Below the pieces are notes generated by a model. The model saw nothing but the letters and a program-made list of their open reading frames with translations, was not told the DNA's origin and ran no database searches. From assembly GCF_003003005.1 (NCBI RefSeq), contig NZ_PVTR01000013.1:43663-107662 (forward strand): DNA of 64,000 nt. Direction: 5' to 3'. Position 1 is the first letter of the stretch; every line of letters starts with the position of its first letter. Positions 53,622 to 62,088 of this stretch are shown piece after piece. Source of the stretch: Mongoliibacter ruber (GTDB lineage Bacteria > Bacteroidota > Bacteroidia > Cytophagales > Cyclobacteriaceae). Both the position numbers and the translations under genes were made by a program.

Positions 53622-55274
53622 ATGCTCAAATCTCTCAGTATCGCCAATTACGCTCTTATTCAGGAACTGGAAATGAATCCTTGCAGGGGATTGAACATGA
53701 TCACAGGAGAAACAGGGGCCGGAAAATCCATCATGCTGGGTGCTGTGGGCTTATTGCTTGGCAATAGAGCGGATACAAAAGCACTTTTTGAAGAAAGCAG
53801 CAAATGTGTGGTCGAAGGCAGTTTCGAAATCGGCAATTATGGCTTGGAACAGTTTTTTAACTCCGAGGACCTAGACTTCGATAAAGAGTGTATCATCAGA
53901 AGAGAAATCAGCCCCTCGGGTAAATCAAGAGCTTTTGTAAATGATACCCCGGTAAGGCTGGAAACCTTAAAAGAACTCGGCAAAGTCCTGATGGACATCC
54001 ACAGTCAGCATGACACCCTCAACTTAGGCGATGGTGCTTATCAATTGCATTTAGTGGATGCCTATTCTGAGAGTTTTACGGAATTAAAAGCTTATAGCGG
54101 TGCTTATTCTGATTGGAAAAAGAGCAAAAAATCACTCGAACAACTTCAACATACTTCACTAGAACTCAAAAAAGAAGCGGACTTTAACAAGTTTCAACTT
54201 GAAGAATTGTCTGTGTTGCAACTACAGGAAGGTGAGCAAAGCAATTTGGAGGACGAGCAGGAAATTTTAGAAAATGCAGAAGAAATAAAAGCTAAAATCC
54301 AGGAAATCCTCAGCCAATTGCAGGATGAGGAGTTTGGCGCTTTACGCATGCTGTCCATTGCCCAACAAGGTATCGGGCAGTTGGCCAAACTGGCACATAA
54401 ATTTGAAAGTTTTCAGGAGCGATTTCAAAGCATGCTGATAGAGCTCAAAGATATCTCGGCAAGCCTGGAAGATGAAGACAGTCAGGTAGAGGTAGATTTT
54501 GAAAAACTCGAGACCGTAAGAGAGCGCTTGACAAAAGTCTATCATCTCCAACAAAAACATGGAGTGGATACTGTCGAAGACCTGATTAGGCTGGAAAAAG
54601 ATTTGGCTGACAAGGTTTTAAAGGTGGAAAATCTGGATGAAGAGCTGGAAAATCTGGAAAACAAAGTCAAAGCGGCCGAAAAAACATTGATGGAAAAGGC
54701 ACAAAAACTAAGCAAAAAAAGAAACTCGGTTTTCAAATCATTCTCCGCTGAGCTTGCCAAATTACTGCAACAACTGGGGATGGAAAATGCCCAAGTTGAA
54801 ATCAGTTCTCAAGAAGTTGCACCTACCAAAGATGGAATAGATCAAATAGAAATTCTTTTTTCGGCAAATAAAGGCGTCAAACCTCAACCACTCAAGCAAG
54901 TGGCATCAGGAGGTGAATTTTCTCGATTGATCTTTGCCATAAAATACATCATGGCCGATAAGATGGCCCTCCCTACCCTCATCTTTGATGAAATCGATAC
55001 AGGAGTATCAGGCGAGGTTGCATTGCAAATGGTCAAAATGATGCAGGAGATCGCAAAAAAACATCAAGTAATCTGCATATCTCACTTGCCACAGGTAGCT
55101 GCCAAAGGTGAGCAACATTACTTTGTATACAAGGATAACAGTGCTGCCAAGACCATCAGTAAAATCAAATTACTCGCTGGAGAAGATCGGATACATGAAA
55201 TTGCAAAAATGATAGCAGGTGCAAGCCCTTCCGCTTCGGCTTATGAAAGTGCCAAGGAGTTATTGACTGACTGA
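53622..55274 (+). CDS. recN: DNA repair protein RecN
   Basis: A 550-residue SMC-like ATPase. Walker A is ITGETGAGKSIMLGA near residue 28, a long coiled coil (about 160-380) runs through the middle, and the ABC signature region SGGEFSRL is followed by Walker B TLIFDEIDTGVSGEVA near 455 and the histidine switch CISHLPQVAAKG. RecN aids recombinational repair of double-strand breaks. It is probably transcribed from its own promoter. Confidence 0.96.
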   Translation: MLKSLSIANYALIQELEMNPCRGLNMITGETGAGKSIMLGAVGLLLGNRADTKALFEESSKCVVEGSFEIGNYGLEQFFNSEDLDFDKECIIRREISPSGKSRAFVNDTPVRLETLKELGKVLMDIHSQHDTLNLGDGAYQLHLVDAYSESFTELKAYSGAYSDWKKSKKSLEQLQHTSLELKKEADFNKFQLEELSVLQLQEGEQSNLEDEQEILENAEEIKAKIQEILSQLQDEEFGALRMLSIAQQGIGQLAKLAHKFESFQERFQSMLIELKDISASLEDEDSQVEVDFEKLETVRERLTKVYHLQQKHGVDTVEDLIRLEKDLADKVLKVENLDEELENLENKVKAAEKTLMEKAQKLSKKRNSVFKSFSAELAKLLQQLGMENAQVEISSQEVAPTKDGIDQIEILFSANKGVKPQPLKQVASGGEFSRLIFAIKYIMADKMALPTLIFDEIDTGVSGEVALQMVKMMQEIAKKHQVICISHLPQVAAKGEQHYFVYKDNSAAKTISKIKLLAGEDRIHEIAKMIAGASPSASAYESAKELLTD

Positions 55275-55472
55275 TTGGCATTTACGGATCCCACCTTGAA
55301 GAATAAATCCCCAAAGCTTATCATTAAAACTCATTTGAGAAAAACCACAGCAGCGCTAAACAAGCCTTAAGTGTCCATTCTAAGGATAAGGCAGAAGCGC
55401 TTCATTTAAGCTTTATGGAAATTTTCCCTATTTTTACCCAATCATTAAAGAACCAACCTAAATAAAAATTAT

Positions 55473-56288
55473 ATGGCAGAGAATCTATTAAAAGGAAAAG
55501 TCGGTATTATCACAGGCGCACTGGATGAAAACTCAATTGCTTGGAAAACTGCTATCAAAGCACATGAACAAGGAGCAAAGTTTGTATTGACCAATGCTCC
55601 TATCGCCATGAGAATGGGTGCGATCAAGGAGCTTGCGGAGCAATGTGGCACGATTGTCATACCTGCCGATGCGACTTCTCTGGAAGATATCGAAAAACTT
55701 TATGCCGAAGCAAAGGAATATTTGGGCGGAAACTTTGACTTTTTACTTCACTCCATCGGTATGTCCCCAAACATCAGAAAGGGTCGTTCTTATGGTGACT
55801 TAAACTATGACTGGGCTATGAAATCTTATGATGTCTCTGCCATTTCCTTCCATAAGATGATGCAGGTCGCAGAAAAAATGGACGTCATGAAAGAATGGAG
55901 TTCCATTATGGGCCTTTCTTATATTGCAGCGCAACGTGTTTTCCCTTTTTATACAGATATGGCTGATGCCAAGGCATTGTTGGAAAGTATTGCAAGAGGC
56001 TATGGCTACCGTTTTGGGAAAGCCAAAAAAGTCAGGGTCAATACCATATCACAATCTCCTACCAAAACTACAGCAGGTACAGGTATAGGTGGGTTTGATG
56101 CTTTCTTCAATTTTGCAGATAAAATGTCTCCTCTTGGAAATGCCTCCGCAGAGGCCTGCGCGGATTACATCATTACCATGTTCTCTGACCTGACCAGGTA
56201 TGTCACCATGCAAAACCTCTTCCATGACGGAGGATACTCCACTACAGGGATTTCAGAGGAGTTGATGGAGCAGTTCAAAGATCTTTGA
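55473..56288 (+). CDS. fabI: Enoyl-ACP reductase (FabI)
   Basis: A 271-residue SDR-type enoyl-[acyl carrier protein] reductase: the altered NADH motif GIITGALDENSIAWKTA, HSIGMSPN, and the active-site region FPFYTDMADAKALL with Tyr and Lys spaced as in FabI. It reduces trans-2-enoyl-ACP in the last step of each fatty acid elongation round and is the triclosan target. Located alone with a 198-nt gap from recN. Confidence 0.96.
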   Translation: MAENLLKGKVGIITGALDENSIAWKTAIKAHEQGAKFVLTNAPIAMRMGAIKELAEQCGTIVIPADATSLEDIEKLYAEAKEYLGGNFDFLLHSIGMSPNIRKGRSYGDLNYDWAMKSYDVSAISFHKMMQVAEKMDVMKEWSSIMGLSYIAAQRVFPFYTDMADAKALLESIARGYGYRFGKAKKVRVNTISQSPTKTTAGTGIGGFDAFFNFADKMSPLGNASAEACADYIITMFSDLTRYVTMQNLFHDGGYSTTGISEELMEQFKDL

Positions 56289-56345
56289 TCTCTGACAATA
56301 CAAAACGTCTAAACTTTAAAACCATTTATACATTATAAAAAAATC

Positions 56346-56990
56346 ATGATGAATTTGAAAACTTTGATTCCAAGTATCATTACAGGGGCTCTTTTGGTCT
56401 CATGCAATACTGAAAAATCTGTTCAAACACAGGATTTGGATAATGTCGAAGGAATCAGTCAACTCGAACAAGAACACATTCTTGAAAAAACCGAATATGC
56501 AGACAGCATCAATGCGGGCTTAAAAGAAGACACCTTCAAAGGAAGTGCCAGAAGAGAGGCTAAAGGCAGCATCGGCGATGCTGAAGTCACGATCAATTAT
56601 GGATCTCCGGGAAAAAGAGGTCGTGTTATTTGGAACGGTCTGGTATCCTATGATCAAGTTTGGGTAAGTGGTTCACACTGGGCTACCGCTGTTGATTTTA
56701 GTGAGGATGTCATGATCGGTGACACAGAAGTAGCTGCTGGCATGTATGGTTTATTTACTATTCCCGGAAGAGAAGAGTGGATATTGATTTTAAATAAGAA
56801 TTATGACCAACACCTCGCGGATGATTATGACGAATCAGACGATGTGGTCAGGCTGACTGTTGGCCCAGAGGAATTGGAAGAGGAAGTACAACGCCTGACT
56901 TACAAGGTGGAAGTGGAATCCGGAAATCATGGAGCCATATCTTTGATGTGGGATAAGGTGAAGGTGAGTATGCCTGTGAGAGGCAAGTAA
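56346..56990 (+). CDS. DUF2911 lipoprotein
   Basis: A 214-residue lipoprotein: signal with the lipobox VSC near residue 20, an acidic linker and then a DUF2911 domain (VTINYGSPGKRGRVIWNGLVSYDQVWVSG-type start, then GMYGLFTIPGREEWILILNK and YKVEVESG). DUF2911 proteins are common secreted proteins of Bacteroidota with no known function. It lies 57 nt after fabI on the same strand and is followed by a strong terminator, so the two may be co-transcribed. Confidence 0.9.
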   Translation: MMNLKTLIPSIITGALLVSCNTEKSVQTQDLDNVEGISQLEQEHILEKTEYADSINAGLKEDTFKGSARREAKGSIGDAEVTINYGSPGKRGRVIWNGLVSYDQVWVSGSHWATAVDFSEDVMIGDTEVAAGMYGLFTIPGREEWILILNKNYDQHLADDYDESDDVVRLTVGPEELEEEVQRLTYKVEVESGNHGAISLMWDKVKVSMPVRGK

Positions 56991-57020
56991 AATCCAGATT
57001 TAAATATTGGAGTAATATAC

Positions 57021-57056
57021 AAAGGGAGCAAATTCACATTGCTCCCTTTTGTTTTT
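57021..57056 (+). terminator. Rho-independent terminator after the DUF2911 gene
   Basis: The perfect arms AAAGGGAGCAA and TTGCTCCCTTT with a 7-nt loop are followed by GTTTTT. It lies 31 nt after the DUF2911 stop. Confidence 0.9.
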
Positions 57057-57419
57057 GAAAACTTCAGATGACAAGGTGAAGCTGGGTTTTTTTGCTGGAG
57101 TTATAAGTTTCAACATGTTAATTCATTCAAGATTGGGGACTATCACAAACCTCTGTCTTGTTTCATGATTCTACCTATGTCACGTCCTGATTTTTCTTGT
57201 CACTTTTTTAGATTGTTTTTATATAGTTCGTGACATACCTACGGCAGGAAATCCTACGGCACTTTAGAACTTTTTCTTAATCTTTATACCGGGCAATAAA
57301 TTACCGGGCTATTATTTCGGTCAATCCTACGGCATTTAATCCTGCCTTGATTCTTGTTTTTTGCTCTCGTGTCTCGTATCTACCCTGATAGCTATCGGGG
57401 CTCAAAGGTCATCTCCTCC
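57057..57419. repeat. Intergenic stretch with dispersed repeat
   Basis: No gene is supported. A diverged copy of the 41322 element core (GGGCTATTATTTCGGTCAAT-CCTACGG) runs 57306-57335, with further CCTACGGCA copies near 57238 and 57253 and TTCTTG-TTTTTGCTCTCGTGTCTCG sequence after. The rest shows nothing recognisable. Confidence 0.55.
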
Positions 57420-58199
57420 CTACTTTTCAGGTGAATTGATCAAATACGGCGTTTTGCCATCTGTGATGATGATTTTGGTATTGGGAGAATTGGCCAGTTC
57501 CCGGAAGGCTTCAATGCTTCTCAACTCGATGATTTCTCTCACCAGTCCTTCTGCCAGAATTTTCTGAGCATCACGGGTCCCTTCAGCTTCTATGCGTCTT
57601 CTTTCGGCTTCCTGTTTTTCCCGGTCAAGAACATACTCCATTTGTTGGGCCTCTTGTTCGGCTTTTAGCTTTCGTTCTATGGCCCTACTTAGTTCAGTTG
57701 GCAATTCTATGCTTTTCATCAACACACGCTCTACTACAAAACCCCGATCTCTCAAAGACTCATGCATACGGTCTTTGATGTTGTTTTCGATAACTGAACG
57801 CATTCCCGAGTGCATGTCCTTGGCCATGTACTGTGCTGTCACATCAGCTGCAGCAGATCGGAATACATTGAGGATCAGTACCCGCTCATAATTTTCACCG
57901 ACATCCTCCAAAATAAAAGGAACCTGCTGTTTTTCAATACTGTATAAAATGGAAATTTCGGACTCGATTGTAAGTCCTTCTTTACTGGGAAGATTCAATT
58001 TCACTTCCTGATTGACTGTACGGATTGGCACTTTGATTACCCGAGAGGTAAAAGGGTTGAAACCTACCAGGCCGGCATCAGATACATTTGGGGAAAGTTT
58101 ACCAAACCTACTTTTGACCCCAACTTCTCCTTGCCGGATCACAGCACATGACGTCGTCAGCACTGCCAATAAAACGAGTATAGACCATATATTTTTCAT
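57420..58199 (-). CDS. SPFH/prohibitin-family lipoprotein
   Basis: A 259-residue protein: hydrophobic signal with the lipobox TSC at residues 16-18, then an SPFH/Band 7 domain (VGVKSRFGKL, LPSKEGLTIESEISILYSIE) and a C-terminal coiled coil (ERKLKAEQEAQQMEYVLDREKQEAERRRIEAEG). Prohibitin-like proteins form large membrane rings and modulate proteases. The lipobox suggests anchoring in the periplasm rather than the cytoplasm. No partner protease (HflC, FtsH, NfeD) is adjacent. Confidence 0.9.
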   Translation of the reverse strand: MKNIWSILVLLAVLTTSCAVIRQGEVGVKSRFGKLSPNVSDAGLVGFNPFTSRVIKVPIRTVNQEVKLNLPSKEGLTIESEISILYSIEKQQVPFILEDVGENYERVLILNVFRSAAADVTAQYMAKDMHSGMRSVIENNIKDRMHESLRDRGFVVERVLMKSIELPTELSRAIERKLKAEQEAQQMEYVLDREKQEAERRRIEAEGTRDAQKILAEGLVREIIELRSIEAFRELANSPNTKIIITDGKTPYLINSPEK

Positions 58200-58389
58200 A
58201 AAATTTGATTTGGTGTTACCTCTCTTACGGAATACTGATTTATAGTGGTTGCCTCAAACTAATTATTTTGTAATAAAATTTATTTTGCACAACCCAATTT
58301 AAACCCAAACGTTAGAGCGGAGAAAAATCTCCATCTACAGAATTGGATGCCTAAAAAAAAGCCAACTGATGCAAGTCCTGTAATTTCTC

Positions 58390-58420
58390 TTGGAGAGTCG
58401 TTGACATGTACCTATTTTTG
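58390..58420 (+). promoter_or_regulatory. Candidate promoter of purN
   Basis: TTG at 58390-58392, a 20-nt spacer and TATTTTTG at 58413-58420, a perfect TAnnTTTG. Transcription would start near 58425, 19 nt before the TTG start codon of purN. Confidence 0.55.
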
Positions 58421-58443
58421 GTACTTCAATAAAGAAAGATCAT

Positions 58444-59001
58444 TTGAAAAATATAGCCATATTGGCCTCCGGCAGCGGCAGCAATGCTGAGGAAATTGTC
58501 AAATACTTCGCAGATTCCAAAAAAGGAAAGGTAGCTCTGATCGCTTCCAACAAAAAAGACGCTTTCGTGCTTGAGAGGGCTAAAAAACTTCAAATTCCCC
58601 ACTTTACTTTTTCCAAATCTGAACTGGAGTCAGGAGAACTCGTCCAAAAACTGCAGGAAGCAAAAATAGACTGGGTAATACTCGCCGGCTTCTTGCTTAA
58701 AATACCTTCAAATTTGATTCAAGCCTTTTCGGATAGGATCATCAACATCCACCCTGCCCTACTTCCAAAATATGGTGGAAAGGGCATGTACGGTATGCAT
58801 GTGCACCATGCAGTAAAAAATGCCGGAGACCAAGAGTCCGGAATTACCATCCACTTGGTAAACGAACACTATGACGAGGGAAAAATCATTTTCCAAGCTG
58901 CTGTGCCTGTTTCAGCTGAGGATTCTCCTGAAGATATTGCAGCCAAGGTCCACAAACTGGAGTACAAATACTTCCCAAATGTGATAGAAAGCCTGCTTTA
59001 A
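58444..59001 (+). CDS. purN: Phosphoribosylglycinamide formyltransferase
   Basis: A 185-residue GAR transformylase. The N-terminal ASGSGSNAEEIV is the substrate phosphate loop; LAGFLLKIPSNLI, INIHPALLPKYGGKGMYG with the catalytic His, and the later ESGITIHLVNEHYDEGKII carry the catalytic asparagine, histidine and aspartate pattern. It adds formyl from 10-formyl-THF in purine synthesis. It appears to start with TTG at 58444, since no in-frame ATG precedes it within the promoter region. purH follows 110 nt later. Confidence 0.94.
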   Translation: MKNIAILASGSGSNAEEIVKYFADSKKGKVALIASNKKDAFVLERAKKLQIPHFTFSKSELESGELVQKLQEAKIDWVILAGFLLKIPSNLIQAFSDRIINIHPALLPKYGGKGMYGMHVHHAVKNAGDQESGITIHLVNEHYDEGKIIFQAAVPVSAEDSPEDIAAKVHKLEYKYFPNVIESLL

Positions 59002-59015
59002 TGCCTTGGTTTTCC

Positions 59016-59023
59016 TACCTTTG
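59016..59023 (+). promoter_or_regulatory. Candidate -7 element of purH
   Basis: TACCTTTG is a perfect TAnnTTTG, 88 nt before the purH start and directly after purN. It may give purH its own transcript. The -33 side is not clear. Confidence 0.4.
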
Positions 59024-59111
59024 TCAGTGAAAATTTTCTAATCAAAATATAGTCACAAGGCTCCAATCCATTTATTTGGATCCCTTTGTCATTGTGGCAT
59101 TCAACAATATT

Positions 59112-60638
59112 ATGGCTAACAAAAAAATACAATCAGCACTCATTTCGGTCTTTTATAAAGACAACCTAGAACCAATTATCGCACTACTCAAAGCTAATGG
59201 TGTCAGCATCTATTCTACAGGTGGCACGCAGAAGTTTATCGAAGAACAAGGAGCTGAAGTCATCCCTGTAGAGGAGTTGACAGGTTATCCTTCTATCTTC
59301 GGCGGTAGGGTAAAGACCTTACACCCAAAGGTTTTTGGCGGTATCCTTCACAGAAGGGAAAATGAGGGCGATGTATCCCAAGCCACGGAATATGACATCC
59401 CAGCCATTGACTTGGTGATCGTTGATTTGTATCCATTTGAGGAAACAGTTGCCTCAGGTGCAGCCGAAGCAGATATTATAGAAAAAATCGACATCGGAGG
59501 CATCTCCCTTATCCGCGCAGCAGCCAAAAACTTCAAGGATGTTACCATCATCGCTTCCAGAGATCAATATGGCGAATTGGAGGAAAGACTGAGGACCCAA
59601 AATGGCAGCACTACTTTGGAAGACAGAAGGTACTTTGCCGCACAGGCATTTCAGGTTTCTTCCCATTATGACACCCATATTTTCAACTATTTCAACAGAA
59701 CTGAAAACATCCCGGCCCTAAAAGTGTCAGAAAACAAAGCCAAAGCCCTGCGCTATGGTGAAAATCCGCACCAAGCGGCACATTTTTATGGAGACTTGGG
59801 AGAGATGTTTGCCCAACTCCACGGCAAAGAGCTATCCTACAATAATCTAGTCGATATAGATGCAGCTGTGGCTTTGATTGCTGAGTTTAAGGGTGAAACA
59901 GCTTTTGCCATACTCAAACATACCAATGCCTGCGGATGCGCTACAGCCGATACCGTAAAAGAAGCCTACCAAAAAGCATTTGCTGCAGATACCACATCCG
60001 CTTTTGGCGGCGTTTTGGTCACCAATCAAAATGTGGATTTAGCAGCTGCGGAGGAGATGAACAGTTTGTTTTTTGAAGTGCTGATCGCACCATCGTTTGA
60101 TGAAGAAGCTATGGCAGTATTGAAAAGCAAGAAAAACCGTATTCTCCTGCAACAAAAAATCGATGTCCCGGGAAATAAGCAAATCAAGACCTTGCTCAAC
60201 GGAGTAATCGAACAGGACAAGGACCTGAACACAGAAAGCAAATCAGACTTCAAGATTGTTACCAAGCAGGCACCAAGCGAATATGAAAAAGATGCTTTGG
60301 TATTTGCTGCCAAGATCTGCAAACATACCAAGTCCAATACGATTGTATTGAGCAACAGTGACCAACTGTTTGCTTCAGGCGTGGGACAGACTTCAAGGGT
60401 AGATGCTTTGAGGCAGGCGATAGAAAAGGCCAAGTCCTTTGGTTTTGAACTCACTGGTGCCGTGATGGCTTCAGATGCTTTCTTTCCATTCCCTGACTGT
60501 GTGGAAATCGCCCATGAAGCGGGTATCACCTCAGTGGTACAGCCCGGCGGATCCATCAAAGATCAGGATTCCATAGACTATTGCGATGCCAATGGGATAA
60601 GTATGGTAATGACGGGTGTGAGGCATTTTAAGCATTAA
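59112..60638 (+). CDS. purH: Bifunctional AICAR formyltransferase / IMP cyclohydrolase
   Basis: A 508-residue PurH. The N-terminal MGS-like IMP cyclohydrolase domain has IYSTGGTQKFI, VKTLHPKVFGGIL and DLVIVDLYPFE. The AICAR transformylase domain follows with RYGENPHQAAHFYG, LSYNNLVDIDAA, ILKHTNACGCA with the catalytic Lys-His, and FPDCVEIAHEAGI. It carries out the last two steps of IMP synthesis. I chose the ATG at 59112 (MANKKIQSAL), because 12 extra residues from 59076 have no family match. Confidence 0.96.
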   Translation: MANKKIQSALISVFYKDNLEPIIALLKANGVSIYSTGGTQKFIEEQGAEVIPVEELTGYPSIFGGRVKTLHPKVFGGILHRRENEGDVSQATEYDIPAIDLVIVDLYPFEETVASGAAEADIIEKIDIGGISLIRAAAKNFKDVTIIASRDQYGELEERLRTQNGSTTLEDRRYFAAQAFQVSSHYDTHIFNYFNRTENIPALKVSENKAKALRYGENPHQAAHFYGDLGEMFAQLHGKELSYNNLVDIDAAVALIAEFKGETAFAILKHTNACGCATADTVKEAYQKAFAADTTSAFGGVLVTNQNVDLAAAEEMNSLFFEVLIAPSFDEEAMAVLKSKKNRILLQQKIDVPGNKQIKTLLNGVIEQDKDLNTESKSDFKIVTKQAPSEYEKDALVFAAKICKHTKSNTIVLSNSDQLFASGVGQTSRVDALRQAIEKAKSFGFELTGAVMASDAFFPFPDCVEIAHEAGITSVVQPGGSIKDQDSIDYCDANGISMVMTGVRHFKH

Positions 60639-60701
60639 AATGAAATATATTGGATTACCAAAATTAAAGAGTTCGAGATAATGCTTCGATGCTTTTCTCT
60701 T

Positions 60702-60738
60702 TAACCCCTGCAGCTGCTGTGGGGGTTTTATTTTTTTA
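60702..60738 (+). terminator. Rho-independent terminator after purH
   Basis: AACCCCTGCAGC pairs with the GGGGGTT side across a small TGCTGT loop, followed by TTATTTTTTT. It lies 64 nt after the purH stop. Confidence 0.85.
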
Positions 60739-60840
60739 AGTTAACCGGATACTTAATCGACTATTCTATCCTAAACCATCTTTTGATATCCATGAAAATT
60801 TTATTTTTATAAATAGAATTGATTTTTAAATCTGATTTTT

Positions 60841-61947
60841 ATGAAAAAGCTAGTTTTGAAAAATGACTGGATGGGCAAAAGTCCAATAATCAGGATAGAG
60901 TTCCTGTATGAATTTGAACTAAAGGAACTGGTCAAGCAATTTCCAGGATGTAATTGGGATACCAAGAAGAAAGTGTGGTGGGTTTCTTATGAAGATAGTA
61001 AGCTTTCAGAAATGCTGCAATATTTTAAAGGGAAAGTATGGTTGGATTACAGTGAGTTGAGGAAGTTAGAGCTGCCCAAGACATTTTCGGAATTGCCGGT
61101 AATGGCTGATTTTTTAGCCATTGAAATCAGCAAGTTTGAGGATTGGCTGCGGAATAAGCGCTATAGTGAAAGTACGGTAAAGACTTACAGGGATGCTGTG
61201 TCCATATTTTTGAGGTTTTTGGAAAACAAGCCTATTGAAGAGATTGATAACCATGATCTTGAAAGGTTCAACAAGGAGTATATTTTGGCCAGGGGTTATT
61301 CTGGTTCTTATCAAAATCAGGTGGTCAATGGAATTAAGTTGTTTTTTAAGAATAGAAGGGGCGTAAAATTCAATCCTGAAATTGTATACCGGCCTAAGAG
61401 GCAGAAGATATTGCCCAATGTGTTGAGTAAAGAGGAAGTAAAAATTATTCTAGATAGTCATCAGAACTTAAAGCACAGAGCAATGCTATCTCTTATTTAT
61501 TCTTGTGGTCTAAGAAGGAGTGAATTATTGAATTTGAAAATTACCGATGTGGACAGCAAGCGGAGGTTTTTAATTATCAGACAAAGCAAAGGTAAAAAAG
61601 ACAGGCTGGTTCCATTATCCCCAAAAATTTTAGAGTTGCTTAGGTCTTATTTCAAGATTTTTAAGCCGAGTGTTTATTTATTTGAAGGCCATAGATCAAT
61701 TGGCAAATACAGTGAAAAGAGTCTGGAAAGTGTGCTTAAGCAAGCTTTGGTAAAATCAGGAATTAAAAAACCAGTCACATTACATTGGCTAAGGCATTCC
61801 TATGCAACTCATTTATTGGAGCGAGGAACGGACTTGAGATATATCCAAGAATTATTAGGTCATAATTCGAGTAAGACCACTGAAATTTATACCCATGTCA
61901 GTATTCAGAACTTGGGAAAAATCTGGTCTCCATTTGATGATTTATAA
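60841..61947 (+). CDS. Tyrosine recombinase with extra N-terminal domain
   Basis: A 368-residue site-specific integrase. Catalytic residues are intact: Arg225 in SCGLRRSELL, a lysine near 250 (QSKGKKDR), His315/Arg318 in LHWLRHSYATH, His341 in LGHNS and Tyr350 in TEIYTHV. The end, GKIWSPFDDL, resembles the tail of integron integrases, but the integron-specific insert is absent. Residues about 93-185 are the SAM-like core-binding domain. Residues 1-80 are an extra domain with FPGCNWDTKKKVWWVSY, seen in some Bacteroidota integrases. No excisionase is adjacent. It lies beside an OLD-type nuclease and a palindrome. Confidence 0.93.
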   Translation: MKKLVLKNDWMGKSPIIRIEFLYEFELKELVKQFPGCNWDTKKKVWWVSYEDSKLSEMLQYFKGKVWLDYSELRKLELPKTFSELPVMADFLAIEISKFEDWLRNKRYSESTVKTYRDAVSIFLRFLENKPIEEIDNHDLERFNKEYILARGYSGSYQNQVVNGIKLFFKNRRGVKFNPEIVYRPKRQKILPNVLSKEEVKIILDSHQNLKHRAMLSLIYSCGLRRSELLNLKITDVDSKRRFLIIRQSKGKKDRLVPLSPKILELLRSYFKIFKPSVYLFEGHRSIGKYSEKSLESVLKQALVKSGIKKPVTLHWLRHSYATHLLERGTDLRYIQELLGHNSSKTTEIYTHVSIQNLGKIWSPFDDL

Positions 61948-61962
61948 TAAATATGTAGTTTT

Positions 61963-62044
61963 AATAAACCCTGTAACAATTAATAAAAAAATCAGGCTTA
62001 GCCATCCTTTATTGAAGGGCTAAGCCTGAAAGTTGTCAGGGGTA
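61963..62044. repeat. Long imperfect palindrome after the integrase
   Basis: A perfect 12-bp inverted repeat, TCAGGCTTAGCC (61992-62003) and GGCTAAGCCTGA (62018-62029), with a 14-nt loop. Outside it, flanking ACCCTGTAACAA and TTGTCAGGGGT form a second imperfect pair. The stem is preceded by an A-run, giving T-rich sequence on the minus strand only. It could be a recombination site of the integrase or a minus-strand terminator. It lacks canonical attC core sequences. Confidence 0.65.
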
Positions 62045-62088
62045 TATACAAGTTACCTGCAAGCTTAAAAAATGACAAAACTTAAAAT

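Noticed and set aside
61963..62044. The palindrome as a canonical integron attC site
   Set aside because: The outer boxes do not match RYYYAAC and GTTRRRY, and no cassette array is visible; kept only as a palindrome.
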